From Paenibacillus arenilitoris (lineage in GTDB: Bacteria; Bacillota; Bacilli; Paenibacillales; Paenibacillaceae): a stretch of DNA of 64,000 nucleotides. A model generated the notes under the pieces. It was not told where the DNA came from. It made no database searches and saw only the letters and a program-made list of their open reading frames with translations. Made by a program: the position numbers and the translations under genes. This document shows, in pieces, positions 8,026-15,956 of this stretch. The number at the start of each line of letters is the position of its first letter. Positions within the stretch are counted from its first letter, which is position 1. The DNA lies in NCBI RefSeq assembly GCF_014705655.1, contig NZ_JACXIY010000015.1, positions 62,001-126,000 on the forward strand. Direction: 5' to 3'.

Positions 8026-8655
8026 TCATTTCAACGCTTGCTCCCGATGCTTCTGAACCTCTTCGTTCAGCGCGAGCATTTGCTTGTCGAGCGAATCGAT
8101 CATCGCCGCGGAGCCTTTCAGCTGCTGCTGGATATGTGGCGGAATCTGCTCATTGAATTTATAATAGATCTTGTGCTCGAGGCTTGCCCAGAAGTCCATG
8201 GCGATCGTGCGGATTTGGATTTCGACGAGCACGTTTTCCTTCCGGTCGGTCAGGAATACCGGGATCTCGACGATGAGATGAATGCTCTGGTAGCCGTTGG
8301 GCTTCGGATGGCGGACATAGTCCTTCATTTCCACGACGCGAACGTCGTTCTGCTTGCTGATCATTTCGACGATTTGGTAAATATCGGTCGAGAACGAGCA
8401 AATGATGCGCACGCCCGCAATGTCGCGGATATGCGCCTTCGCGTCCTCGAGCGTGATGTCGAGTCCTTTGCGCCGCAGCTTCTGCATAACGCTTTCCGGC
8501 GTTTTGATTCTTGTTTTCATATGCTCGATCGGATTGTAGTCGTGAATGAATTGAAATTCCTCATTCAGGATGTTTAGCTTCGTTTCCACGGCATCAAGCG
8601 CAAATTTATAAGTAAGAAAAAAATGAGCCCATTGCTTTAGCTGGTCGGTTTTCAT
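8026..8655 (-). CDS. relQ: Small alarmone synthetase, (p)ppGpp synthase (RelQ/YjbM type)
   Basis: 209-residue single-domain GTP pyrophosphokinase that makes (p)ppGpp from ATP and GDP/GTP, with no hydrolase or regulatory domain. Synthetase motifs are clear: RIKTPESVMQKLRRKG, DIAGVRIICSF, MKDYVRHPKPNGYQSIH and VEIQIRTIAMDFWASLEHKI. The start is ATG 8655, after AGGAGTG; the frame extends upstream to 8895, but that section overlaps the divergent ABC gene. The EIQIRTIAMDFWASLEHK stretch and the length fit RelQ better than RelP. RelQ of Bacillus forms a tetramer activated by (p)ppGpp. Confidence 0.9.
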   Translation of the reverse strand: MKTDQLKQWAHFFLTYKFALDAVETKLNILNEEFQFIHDYNPIEHMKTRIKTPESVMQKLRRKGLDITLEDAKAHIRDIAGVRIICSFSTDIYQIVEMISKQNDVRVVEMKDYVRHPKPNGYQSIHLIVEIPVFLTDRKENVLVEIQIRTIAMDFWASLEHKIYYKFNEQIPPHIQQQLKGSAAMIDSLDKQMLALNEEVQKHREQALK

Positions 8656-8758
8656 TTGCGAATCACTCCTGGGGATGGTTGTATTACTATAATGGTCGAT
8701 CGGACGGCCGAAAGTCAAATGAACCGGCGGCGGCTGGGCGGAGTACGGGGGAAAGCCA

Positions 8759-9547
8759 GTGATCATAGACATTCGCAACGTTTCATGGGATCGCGGAGAC
8801 AAATCCATTTTGCGCGGCGTGAACTGGACGGTTCGGGAAGGCGAGCATTGGTGCTTGCTCGGGCTGAACGGTTCGGGCAAAACGACGCTTCTCAATATGA
8901 TTAACGGTTATATATGGCCTACCGAGGGCAGCATGTCCGTTCTCGGCCGAACATTCGGGGAATTCGATCTGCGCGAGCTCCGCAAAAACATCGGTTGGGT
9001 CAGCACGTCGCTGCAGCAAAAGCTGTACGGCAGCGAAACGGCTTTTAAAATCGTGCTGAGCGGCAAATTCGCCACGATCGGCTTATACGACCGGACGGAA
9101 CCGGAGGACGAGGACAAGGCGGAGGAGCTCATGCGATCGATCGGCTGCGCCCGATTGATGGACCGCGCCTACGACACGCTCTCGCAGGGCGAACGGCAGC
9201 GCGTGCTGATCGCGCGGGCGTTGATGGCTTCGCCTAAGCTGCTAATTCTCGACGAGCCGTGCACGGGGCTCGACGTATTCGCAAGGGAGCAGCTGCTCCA
9301 AATGATCGCGTCCGTCGCCGGGCAGGAGAACGCCCCGACGATCGTCTACGTGACGCATCACGTCGAAGAGATTCTGCCTTGCTTTACGAAGACGCTCCTG
9401 ATCAAGGACGGACGCGTGTTCGCAGCGAAGGAAACGTCCGGCGTCCTTACCTCGGGCACAATGAGCGAGTTTTTCGGCGTGCCGGTGGAGATTGACCGGC
9501 ATGCCGGGCGCAGCTGGCTGAGCGTGAAGAGGGCTTTATGGAATTAA
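8759..9547 (+). CDS. ABC transporter-type ATPase (YlmA-like)
   Basis: 262-residue ABC ATPase without a membrane domain. Walker A GLNGSGKTT (about 39-47), signature LSQGERQR (about 141), Walker B LLILDEP (about 160) and switch His in VTHHVEE are all present. The NGYIWP and GEFDLRELRKNIGWVSTSLQ stretches match the YlmA/molybdate-type ATPase subgroup. The start is GTG 8759 after GGGGGAAAG. No permease gene is adjacent. Instead the stop overlaps by ten bases the start of a large membrane-anchored hydrolase, so the two are translationally coupled. Substrate and partner are unknown. Confidence 0.9.
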   Translation: MIIDIRNVSWDRGDKSILRGVNWTVREGEHWCLLGLNGSGKTTLLNMINGYIWPTEGSMSVLGRTFGEFDLRELRKNIGWVSTSLQQKLYGSETAFKIVLSGKFATIGLYDRTEPEDEDKAEELMRSIGCARLMDRAYDTLSQGERQRVLIARALMASPKLLILDEPCTGLDVFAREQLLQMIASVAGQENAPTIVYVTHHVEEILPCFTKTLLIKDGRVFAAKETSGVLTSGTMSEFFGVPVEIDRHAGRSWLSVKRALWN

Positions 9548-11832
9548 CGCTGCAGGAGCCCGAACGACAGCCGGAGAAGGCGGAGAGAAAGCTCAAGCTG
9601 CTCGGAAGATGGCTGGCCGGAAGGTACAAGCTTAGAAGCAGCCGGGATACGTACGTGTGGCGTTTCGCCTCCGGCGGCCTTATGCTGCTGGGCTCCGCAT
9701 CGATGCTGACCGCAGCGCTCGGCATGCCGACGGGACTGGGCGCATTGCCGGACGCGGTCCTGTTCATCGGCGCCAACTTGGCGGCAATGGGACTGAGCGG
9801 GTACGCGGCGTCCATTGTTCTGTCGCTGGTGTACGTTCCGGTCCCGCGGAGATTCGCCGCCTTCATGCTGTACGTCGGAATCGAGACGTACCTGATCCTG
9901 TATTACGCCGAGCTGGGCGTATTCATGTCGATCTTGCTCGCTGCCGCTTACACGCTGGCCGGCTCGGCTGCCGGCTGCCTGTTGGCGCTTCTGTTGCGAT
10001 CGCGGATGAGGCCCCTTGGCAAAGCGGCAACGGCGCTCTTGGCAGCGGGGGCTGCGGCGTTGGTTATTGCGTTCGGCTGGCCGGAACCTGCCGGCATGCC
10101 GAAGCGGGACCCCGTACCGGCCGAAGCGGCCGCCGAGCCGCTTAAGTTGCCGAACCCTTCCGAGCCGGGGACTTATGCCTTTGCGTCCTTTACGTACGGA
10201 AGCGGCCGGGACAAGCACCGGTCATGGTTCGGCGAAGACGTCGACGTCGCGACGGCTTCAGCGGACGCATCGGCGTATATTACGAAATGGCCGGCGTTAA
10301 AAACGTATTTTTGGGGGTTCGACCAGCATGCGCTTCCGATTAACGGCAGGGTGTGGGCGCCGGAAGGCGCCGGCAAGCATCCGATCGCGCTTATCGTTCA
10401 CGGCAATCACCTGATGGAGCATTTCTCGGACGGCGGATACGCGTATTTGGGCGAGCTGCTGGCGAGCCACGGCATCATCGCGGTCTCGGTCGACGAGAAC
10501 TTCCTTAATTATTCGGTTTGGTCCGGCATCCCGAATCACGACATGAAGATGCGGGCATGGGTGCTGCTTAAGCATTTGCAGCAGCTGCAGCGGCTGAACG
10601 AAGGGACGGACAATCCGCTCGCGGGACGCATCGACTTCGGCAGCGTCGCGCTGATCGGCCACTCGAGAGGCGGCCAAGCCGTGGCGATGGCCGCGGACGC
10701 CGATCGCTGGTTTAAAGAGGATCGGTCGCTGGACGGCCTGGAAGCCGTCAAGATCAAGTCCGTCGTCGCGATCGCGCCGACCGACAAGCGGGTCGACGAA
10801 CGATCCGCCCGCCTCGCCGGCGTCAATTATTTGACGCTGCAGGGGGCAAGGGACGCGGACGTCAACAACTTCTACGGCGACCGCCAGTACGGACGAACGT
10901 CGTTCTCGATGAGCGCCGGTTTATTCAAAGCCGCGCTGTACATCGCCGACGCCAATCACAGCCAGTTCAACACGGCGTGGGGAAAGATGGACGAACGTTT
11001 GCCGGGAGGACTGTTCCTCAATCGGGACGGTATGCTTAAGGGCGACGAGCAGCGCGAAATCGCGGAGGTATATGTATCGGCATTCCTGCAGGCGACGCTG
11101 CTGGATAAGCCCGGTTACCGAACGCTCTTCCGGGATTACCGCACAGCGAGCCGGTGGCTGCCGGATACCGGCTATACGAGCCGCTATGAAGAGGCCGGCT
11201 TTACCGAAATCGCCCGTTATGATTCAAGCAGCGGCAAGACGAAGCTTGTTAACGGCGGCAAAGCGGAAGCCGAAGGGATGTCGGAGTGGAAAATCGCGAG
11301 CGCGGAGGACCGCGACGGCAACAATAAGGGAACGAAGGGGCTGGAGCTGGAATGGGAGAAGCCGGGCGCGGAATACGAGCTCCGGCTTCCGGCCGGCGCG
11401 GCCGAGCGCGCCGGGGCGATGGGCGATCCGAACCTCGTGTTCTCGATGGCCAATCTCGAGCGGGATCTTCTCGCCGAGGCGGAAGCAGAGGCTGAGGGTG
11501 GAATGGAAACGGCCGTTGCGCTGCCGCCGCTGCCCAAGGTGGAGGTCGAGCTATCGCTCGCGGACGGCCGCTCGAAGCGGCTCGGGCTGTCGGAGGTGCT
11601 GCAGCCTCCAGCGCCTGCGTATACGGCTTTCATGTCCTTGCCGTGGCTCGAGAAGAGGATGAAAAACAAGAAGTACAAGCAGCCTACGGAACCGGTGTTC
11701 CAAACGTTCGTCGTCCCGATCGAGGATTTCGGCATATCGGCTTCGAGCGCGGACGAGATTAGCGGCATTACGTTCCGGTTCGAAAGCGGTCAAGGAAAAG
11801 TCATGCTCGACGATATCGGCTTCATGCCTTAA
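9538..11832 (+). CDS. Membrane-anchored alpha/beta hydrolase, large
   Basis: 764 residues. About five hydrophobic segments fill residues 40-185. A hydrolase domain follows (about 270-500): HPIALIVHGNHLM, then nucleophile elbow GHSRGG with Ser376, an acid at Asp439 or Asp441 (LQGARDAD), and His474 in ADANHSQF. The C-terminal 240 residues look like a beta-rich accessory domain containing an Ala/Glu-rich spacer at about 650. ATG 9538 lies inside the end of the ABC ATPase gene. Family relatives include poly(ethylene terephthalate)/lipase-like alpha/beta hydrolases with the same HGN and GHSRGG motifs. The substrate cannot be read from sequence. Confidence 0.85.
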   Translation: MELTLQEPERQPEKAERKLKLLGRWLAGRYKLRSSRDTYVWRFASGGLMLLGSASMLTAALGMPTGLGALPDAVLFIGANLAAMGLSGYAASIVLSLVYVPVPRRFAAFMLYVGIETYLILYYAELGVFMSILLAAAYTLAGSAAGCLLALLLRSRMRPLGKAATALLAAGAAALVIAFGWPEPAGMPKRDPVPAEAAAEPLKLPNPSEPGTYAFASFTYGSGRDKHRSWFGEDVDVATASADASAYITKWPALKTYFWGFDQHALPINGRVWAPEGAGKHPIALIVHGNHLMEHFSDGGYAYLGELLASHGIIAVSVDENFLNYSVWSGIPNHDMKMRAWVLLKHLQQLQRLNEGTDNPLAGRIDFGSVALIGHSRGGQAVAMAADADRWFKEDRSLDGLEAVKIKSVVAIAPTDKRVDERSARLAGVNYLTLQGARDADVNNFYGDRQYGRTSFSMSAGLFKAALYIADANHSQFNTAWGKMDERLPGGLFLNRDGMLKGDEQREIAEVYVSAFLQATLLDKPGYRTLFRDYRTASRWLPDTGYTSRYEEAGFTEIARYDSSSGKTKLVNGGKAEAEGMSEWKIASAEDRDGNNKGTKGLELEWEKPGAEYELRLPAGAAERAGAMGDPNLVFSMANLERDLLAEAEAEAEGGMETAVALPPLPKVEVELSLADGRSKRLGLSEVLQPPAPAYTAFMSLPWLEKRMKNKKYKQPTEPVFQTFVVPIEDFGISASSADEISGITFRFESGQGKVMLDDIGFMP

Positions 11833-11844
11833 TAGGACGACGAA

Positions 11845-11875
11845 CGGCGGGATGCGCGAAATCAGCATCCCGCCG
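11845..11875 (+). terminator. GC-rich hairpin after the hydrolase gene
   Basis: CGGCGGGATGC (11845-11855) pairs exactly with GCATCCCGCCG (11865-11875). It starts 13 bases after the hydrolase stop and probably ends that transcript, but there is no T-run, so it may instead be an RNA-stabilising 3' hairpin. Confidence 0.5.
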
Positions 11876-12000
11876 TCCGATGGACGAGCATGAAGACGAC
11901 GCCGAACGACAAATTATACATGCTTCATTTTGCGCCAGCAACTTTTAAATTTGTCATGATTAACGGCTCTCCGGAGCTTGAGCAATAAGCATCGTAACGG

Positions 12001-12029
12001 TTTAAAAGAGAGGAAATTGGTGGTAGAAT
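12001..12029 (+). promoter_or_regulatory. Promoter of helD
   Basis: TTTAAA (12001-12006), 17-base spacer, TAGAAT (12024-12029). The -10 overlaps the upstream in-frame ATG at 12028, which therefore cannot be the translation start of this transcript. The position supports the start at 12067. Confidence 0.6.
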
Positions 12030-12066
12030 GGAGCTTCAACGTTACGACCAGATAAGGAGTGTTAGG

Positions 12067-14397
12067 ATGACGGTACCAAATGAGCGGCTGGACCAGGAAC
12101 AGCGGCGGGTCGACGGCGTAACGGGCTTGATACGCGAACGCCTTGACGGATTGCGCGATCAGCTCGGAAGCCTGCGGGAGGATATTGTCGATATCCGCCG
12201 AAATTTCTGGGACGACGTGACGGTCAACTTCGAGGATGCGGCGGAATCCGCCGAGACGCACGCCAGCATGAAGCAGCAGGCGGAGGTGTTGTCGGAGCGG
12301 GAACGGAGTCACCGCCATGCGGAAGAGCAGCTGCGTACGCTGTTGAAACTGGAGCATTCGCCTTATTTCGGAAGAATCGACATGACCGAGGACGGACAAA
12401 CGAAAACCGAAAGCATCTATTTGGGAGTCGGCTCGCTTCTTGACGAGAACGGTTACGATTACTTGGTCTACGACTGGCGGGCGCCGGTATCCAGCCTTTA
12501 CTACGATTTCGGGCCCGGACCCGTTCAATACGAGACGCCAAGCGGAGTCGTAAGCGGGGAAATGACGCTTAAGCGGCAGTACATCATCCGAGGCGGCCGC
12601 ATTGTCAGCATGTTCGATACGGGCGTAACGATCGGCGACGAGCTTCTGCAGGAGGTTCTCGGCAAGCAATCCGACGCGCAGATGAGAAGCATCGTGGCGA
12701 CGATCCAGCGCGAGCAGAACCGGATTATCCGCAACGAGAGGGCCAGGCTGCTGATCGTGCAAGGGGCAGCGGGCAGCGGCAAGACGTCCGCGGCGCTTCA
12801 GCGGGTCGCCTATTTGCTATACCGGTACCGCGGCATTCTGACCGCCGAGCAAATCGTGCTGTTCTCGCCGAATCCGATGTTCAACAGCTACGTGGCGACC
12901 GTACTGCCGGAGCTCGGCGAGCAGAACATGCAGCAGACGACGTACCAGCAATATTTGGAGCATCGGCTTGGCCGGACGTTCAGCCTCGAGGATCCTTATA
13001 CCCAGATGGAGTATACGCTGTCGGCCGCGGGAGAGGACGGGTACGGGACGAGAATTTCATCGATCACGTACAAATCCGGATTGCCCTTCCTGAACGTCAT
13101 CGACCGTTATGCCGCCATGCTTGGCCATTCCGGCCTCCTGTTCAAACCGGTAAAGTTCAAGGGCAGGACGCTCATCGCAGCGTCAGCCATTTCGGAATAT
13201 TTTTATATGCTCGACCGTTCCGTCTCCATCGGCAACCGGATGCGGCTTACGGCGGAATGGATGCTGAAGCGATTGACCAGTCTTAGCAAGGAGGAGCGGG
13301 AGCAGCAGTGGGTGCAGGATCAGATCGAGCTGCTTGACCCGGAGACTTACGCGCACGCGTTCGAGGAGCTTAAGCGCAAAAACCGGTTTTCCGGCGAATC
13401 GTTTGACGATTTCGACGCGGAGAAGGATTTTCTTGCGGCCATGGTCGTTCAGGAGCAGTTCAAAAAGCTTCGAAAACGGGTGAAACGTTTAACGTTCCTG
13501 AACGTCCCGTCGATTTATAAACGTTTATTCGGCGATAGGAGTCTGCTTTCGGAATATGAAGCCGGGAGCGAGCTTCGGCTTCCGGACGACTGGAGGGAAA
13601 TATGCGCGCTAACGGTCGAAAAGCTGGAGCGGGGCGAAATTTTGTACGAGGACGCGACGCCCTATCTCTATTTGAAGGAGAAGCTGGAAGGATTTCAGAC
13701 GAATACGAGCGTCAAGCATCTGTTCATCGACGAAGCGCAGGATTATTCGCCGTTCCAATACCATTATTTGAAGCGCATCTTCCCGAACTGCAAAATGACC
13801 GTGCTCGGCGACTTGAACCAGTCGATCTTCGCTCACGCGGTCGCCGGCGACGGATTCGAGCCGCTGTCCGCGCTGTACGGCGAAGAGGAGACGGAGAAAA
13901 TCGTATTGACGAAGAGCTACCGCTCCACGCGCCCGATCGTCGCCTTCACGAGCAGAATGATCGAAGGAGGAGACCGGATCGAACCGTTTAACCGGGACGG
14001 CGCCGAACCGACGATCACGGCCGTGGAGAACGATGAGCGCCGCATGCTGGCCATCGGCGGGCGAATCGAAAGCTTGCAGCAGGCGGGCTATGCGTCCATT
14101 GCGGTCATCTGCAAGACGGCGGAGGAAAGCGCCCGGACCTTTGAGGCGCTCCAGCCGAAAGCTCCCCATTTGCGGCTCATTGAGAAAGAGACCGTTACGT
14201 TCGAGAAAGGGTTGGCGGTTATTCCGTCTTATCTGGCCAAAGGCGTCGAGTTCGACGCCGTCGTGATCGCGGATGCATCGCGGCACGCATACGGAAAGGA
14301 AAGCGAACGCAAGCTGTTCTACACGGCATGCACAAGAGCGATGCACGAGCTGCATCTCTTCTATACGGACCGGCTTACGCATTTTGTCGAAGCCTGA
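12067..14397 (+). CDS. helD: RNA polymerase recycling motor HelD (UvrD-like ATPase)
   Basis: 776-residue UvrD/Rep-type ATPase of the HelD family, which pries RNA polymerase off DNA and helps recycle it. A long N-terminal helical arm (about 1-70) precedes the core. Walker A is GAAGSGKTSAA with Lys239, the DEAQDYSPFQ Walker B/Q-motif lies at about 560, SYRSTRPI at about 620, and KGVEFDAVVIADAS near the C-terminus. ATG 12067 follows AAGGAG, while the ATG at 12028 sits in the promoter -10. A free-standing gene, it converges on the PAS regulator and its stop is nine bases from that gene's end. Confidence 0.93.
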   Translation: MTVPNERLDQEQRRVDGVTGLIRERLDGLRDQLGSLREDIVDIRRNFWDDVTVNFEDAAESAETHASMKQQAEVLSERERSHRHAEEQLRTLLKLEHSPYFGRIDMTEDGQTKTESIYLGVGSLLDENGYDYLVYDWRAPVSSLYYDFGPGPVQYETPSGVVSGEMTLKRQYIIRGGRIVSMFDTGVTIGDELLQEVLGKQSDAQMRSIVATIQREQNRIIRNERARLLIVQGAAGSGKTSAALQRVAYLLYRYRGILTAEQIVLFSPNPMFNSYVATVLPELGEQNMQQTTYQQYLEHRLGRTFSLEDPYTQMEYTLSAAGEDGYGTRISSITYKSGLPFLNVIDRYAAMLGHSGLLFKPVKFKGRTLIAASAISEYFYMLDRSVSIGNRMRLTAEWMLKRLTSLSKEEREQQWVQDQIELLDPETYAHAFEELKRKNRFSGESFDDFDAEKDFLAAMVVQEQFKKLRKRVKRLTFLNVPSIYKRLFGDRSLLSEYEAGSELRLPDDWREICALTVEKLERGEILYEDATPYLYLKEKLEGFQTNTSVKHLFIDEAQDYSPFQYHYLKRIFPNCKMTVLGDLNQSIFAHAVAGDGFEPLSALYGEEETEKIVLTKSYRSTRPIVAFTSRMIEGGDRIEPFNRDGAEPTITAVENDERRMLAIGGRIESLQQAGYASIAVICKTAEESARTFEALQPKAPHLRLIEKETVTFEKGLAVIPSYLAKGVEFDAVVIADASRHAYGKESERKLFYTACTRAMHELHLFYTDRLTHFVEA

Positions 14398-14406
14398 CCG
14401 GGCCGG

Positions 14407-15300
14407 CTATTTTCTTATCGCGTCCCAAATTTCACCGATTTCAACTTGAAGCTCCGAGGCGATCAGCTCCGCTGTCAGCCTCTGGGGCTTTTTTATTTTT
14501 CCGTTGCGCAGCTTGGAGATCGTCTGGATTGAAATTCCGGTCGCTATAGACAACTGCGCGGCGCTCATATCCCTTTTGGCCATCCATATTTTCAATTTCA
14601 TCGATGCGCTGATTTTGTCGTCGACCGGCTTCAAGTCCAAGATGACGAACGCAAATTCCTTCACTTCGTCGAAACCGTCGAGAATCGGCGCGAACGTAAT
14701 GGAAAGCTCGAGCTCGATACCGCTCAGCTTGCTCGTCTGCAGCTTCAAGCTGCCTTCTTTTTTGGTCCGGGAAGCCGAGTGAAGCGCTTTTTTCAAGCGT
14801 TCGTGGTCCGCATCGGCTATGAACGCCATCAGCGTCTCGTCTTCGAGCCGGTTATCCGGCTCGAAGAGCAGCGGCGCGAGGCTGTCGCGCAGGAAGCGGA
14901 TATGCTGGTTGCAGTCAAGCGTGCCGCTGATGAGCACTTTATTTTTGGCGCACTGCTTCTCGATCCATTTGTAAGCGCTCAGATCTTCGATGATGATGAG
15001 GGAGCGGCGGGCGTCGTCCCGCTCTTCCGCCGGAAGAGGCTGTTGATTGACGCGAATCGACACCGGTTTCTTTTTCTTCGTATAAATGACGACTTCGCTT
15101 TTCAACAAGGTTTGAGACGGATCGACAAAATACCGCTGCGTAATATGTTCGTTCGCGCGGGCTTGCATTTCCGGAAGCCGGTAGCCGGTCAAGCGGACGA
15201 AGGCGACGTTGGCGTCCTCGATCTTCGTTTCGCGTTTGTTTTGCATTAAAATGACCATCGGTCGGTCGCTAAGCTGAAAGATTTGATGGTAAACCGACAA
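14407..15300 (-). CDS. PAS-PAS-HTH (XRE) transcriptional regulator
   Basis: 297 residues with three parts: an N-terminal PAS domain (about 5-115, ending with LIIIEDLSAYKWIEKQ), a second PAS-like domain (about 130-235, ending FAFVILDLKPVDD), and a C-terminal Cro/C1-type helix-turn-helix (about 240-295: MSAAQLSIATGISIQTISKL). No kinase or AAA+ domain is present, so sensing and DNA binding are in one chain. The start is TTG 15300, preceded at the right distance by AAGGAGG. It is transcribed away from a small zinc-knuckle gene, and a 16-base palindrome lies between them. The ligand and targets are unknown. Confidence 0.8.
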   Translation of the reverse strand: MSVYHQIFQLSDRPMVILMQNKRETKIEDANVAFVRLTGYRLPEMQARANEHITQRYFVDPSQTLLKSEVVIYTKKKKPVSIRVNQQPLPAEERDDARRSLIIIEDLSAYKWIEKQCAKNKVLISGTLDCNQHIRFLRDSLAPLLFEPDNRLEDETLMAFIADADHERLKKALHSASRTKKEGSLKLQTSKLSGIELELSITFAPILDGFDEVKEFAFVILDLKPVDDKISASMKLKIWMAKRDMSAAQLSIATGISIQTISKLRNGKIKKPQRLTAELIASELQVEIGEIWDAIRK

Positions 15301-15416
15301 AAACTTTAACCTCCTTCAATTTCCGGACGGCGGAAGGAAAACGGCACGGCAGATCGAATAGAGTACTTGCGGCGAACGAAATCGCCCAATCGGCGCCAAG
15401 CGCGCTGCGAGATTTG

Positions 15417-15432
15417 GTTTAATTAATTAAAC
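15417..15432. promoter_or_regulatory. Perfect 16-bp palindrome, candidate operator
   Basis: GTTTAATTAATTAAAC is an exact self-complementary 16-mer in the 301-base gap (15301-15601) between the divergent PAS-HTH regulator and the zinc-knuckle gene. Symmetric AT-rich sites like this are typical operators for dimeric XRE regulators, so autoregulation by the neighbouring protein is the simplest reading. No other structured element was recognised in this gap. Confidence 0.45.
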
Positions 15433-15601
15433 TCGGACGCTTGATTCGGACATCTCCGGCGCATTTCTCGTATAGGTTGTGCTTAATCGGCCGTAATAAA
15501 CGTACAGCAGGCTTTATTATGAATCATTTTCCCGCTAATATAAAGCAGTCGACGACAGTAGATTGTGAACGATATTGGGCAGACGCAGGGAGAGACACAA
15601 G

Positions 15602-15841
15602 ATGAATCATTGCAGCATTGAAAACTGTACGAAGCCGATCAAAGCAAAAGATTTATGCGCCATGCACCATCAGCGGCTGCTGCGCCACGGGAGCCCGCAC
15701 ACCGTCAGGCCGCGACGGGTCAAGGAAGAGTCCGAATGCAGCTGGGTGAATTGCCAGAAAAAGTCGATTACGAAAGGCTATTGCTCCAAACATTATTACA
15801 TTCAAAGGGTGTCAAGAAGAAGTCAAGTAAATGTTACGTAA
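15602..15841 (+). CDS. Mini-protein with two identical-spacing zinc knuckles
   Basis: 79-residue basic protein carrying two copies of C-x4-C-x9-C-x2-H: Cys4, Cys9, Cys19, His22 and Cys46, Cys51, Cys61, His64. The first copy reads CSIENCTKPIKAKDLCAMHH. This kind of knuckle is otherwise seen at the N-terminus of phage HNH endonucleases and in WRKY-associated fingers; here no nuclease domain follows. ATG 15602 has GGGAGAG upstream; a TTG at 15575 is a less likely start. The gene is divergent from a PAS-PAS-HTH regulator. A nucleic-acid-binding role is inferred only. Confidence 0.75.
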   Translation: MNHCSIENCTKPIKAKDLCAMHHQRLLRHGSPHTVRPRRVKEESECSWVNCQKKSITKGYCSKHYYIQRVSRRSQVNVT

Positions 15842-15888
15842 ATTGACGCAGAACGAAAGGTCAATGTCGAATTCTATGAAAATTAGCT

Positions 15889-15915
15889 TTGAACTTGCCC
15901 GAAAACATGTATAAT
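15889..15915 (+). promoter_or_regulatory. Promoter of the glycogen operon
   Basis: A perfect -10 TATAAT (15910-15915) is preceded by TTGAAC (15889-15894) at a short 15-base spacing. It lies about 45-70 bases before the glgB start codons. The perfect -10 makes it the best candidate in the 115-base gap. No catabolite-repression (cre) site was recognised. Confidence 0.55.
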
Positions 15916-15956
15916 ATGGGTATGTAAGCCGATTACTTCGCAAGTCATGTTCCACA

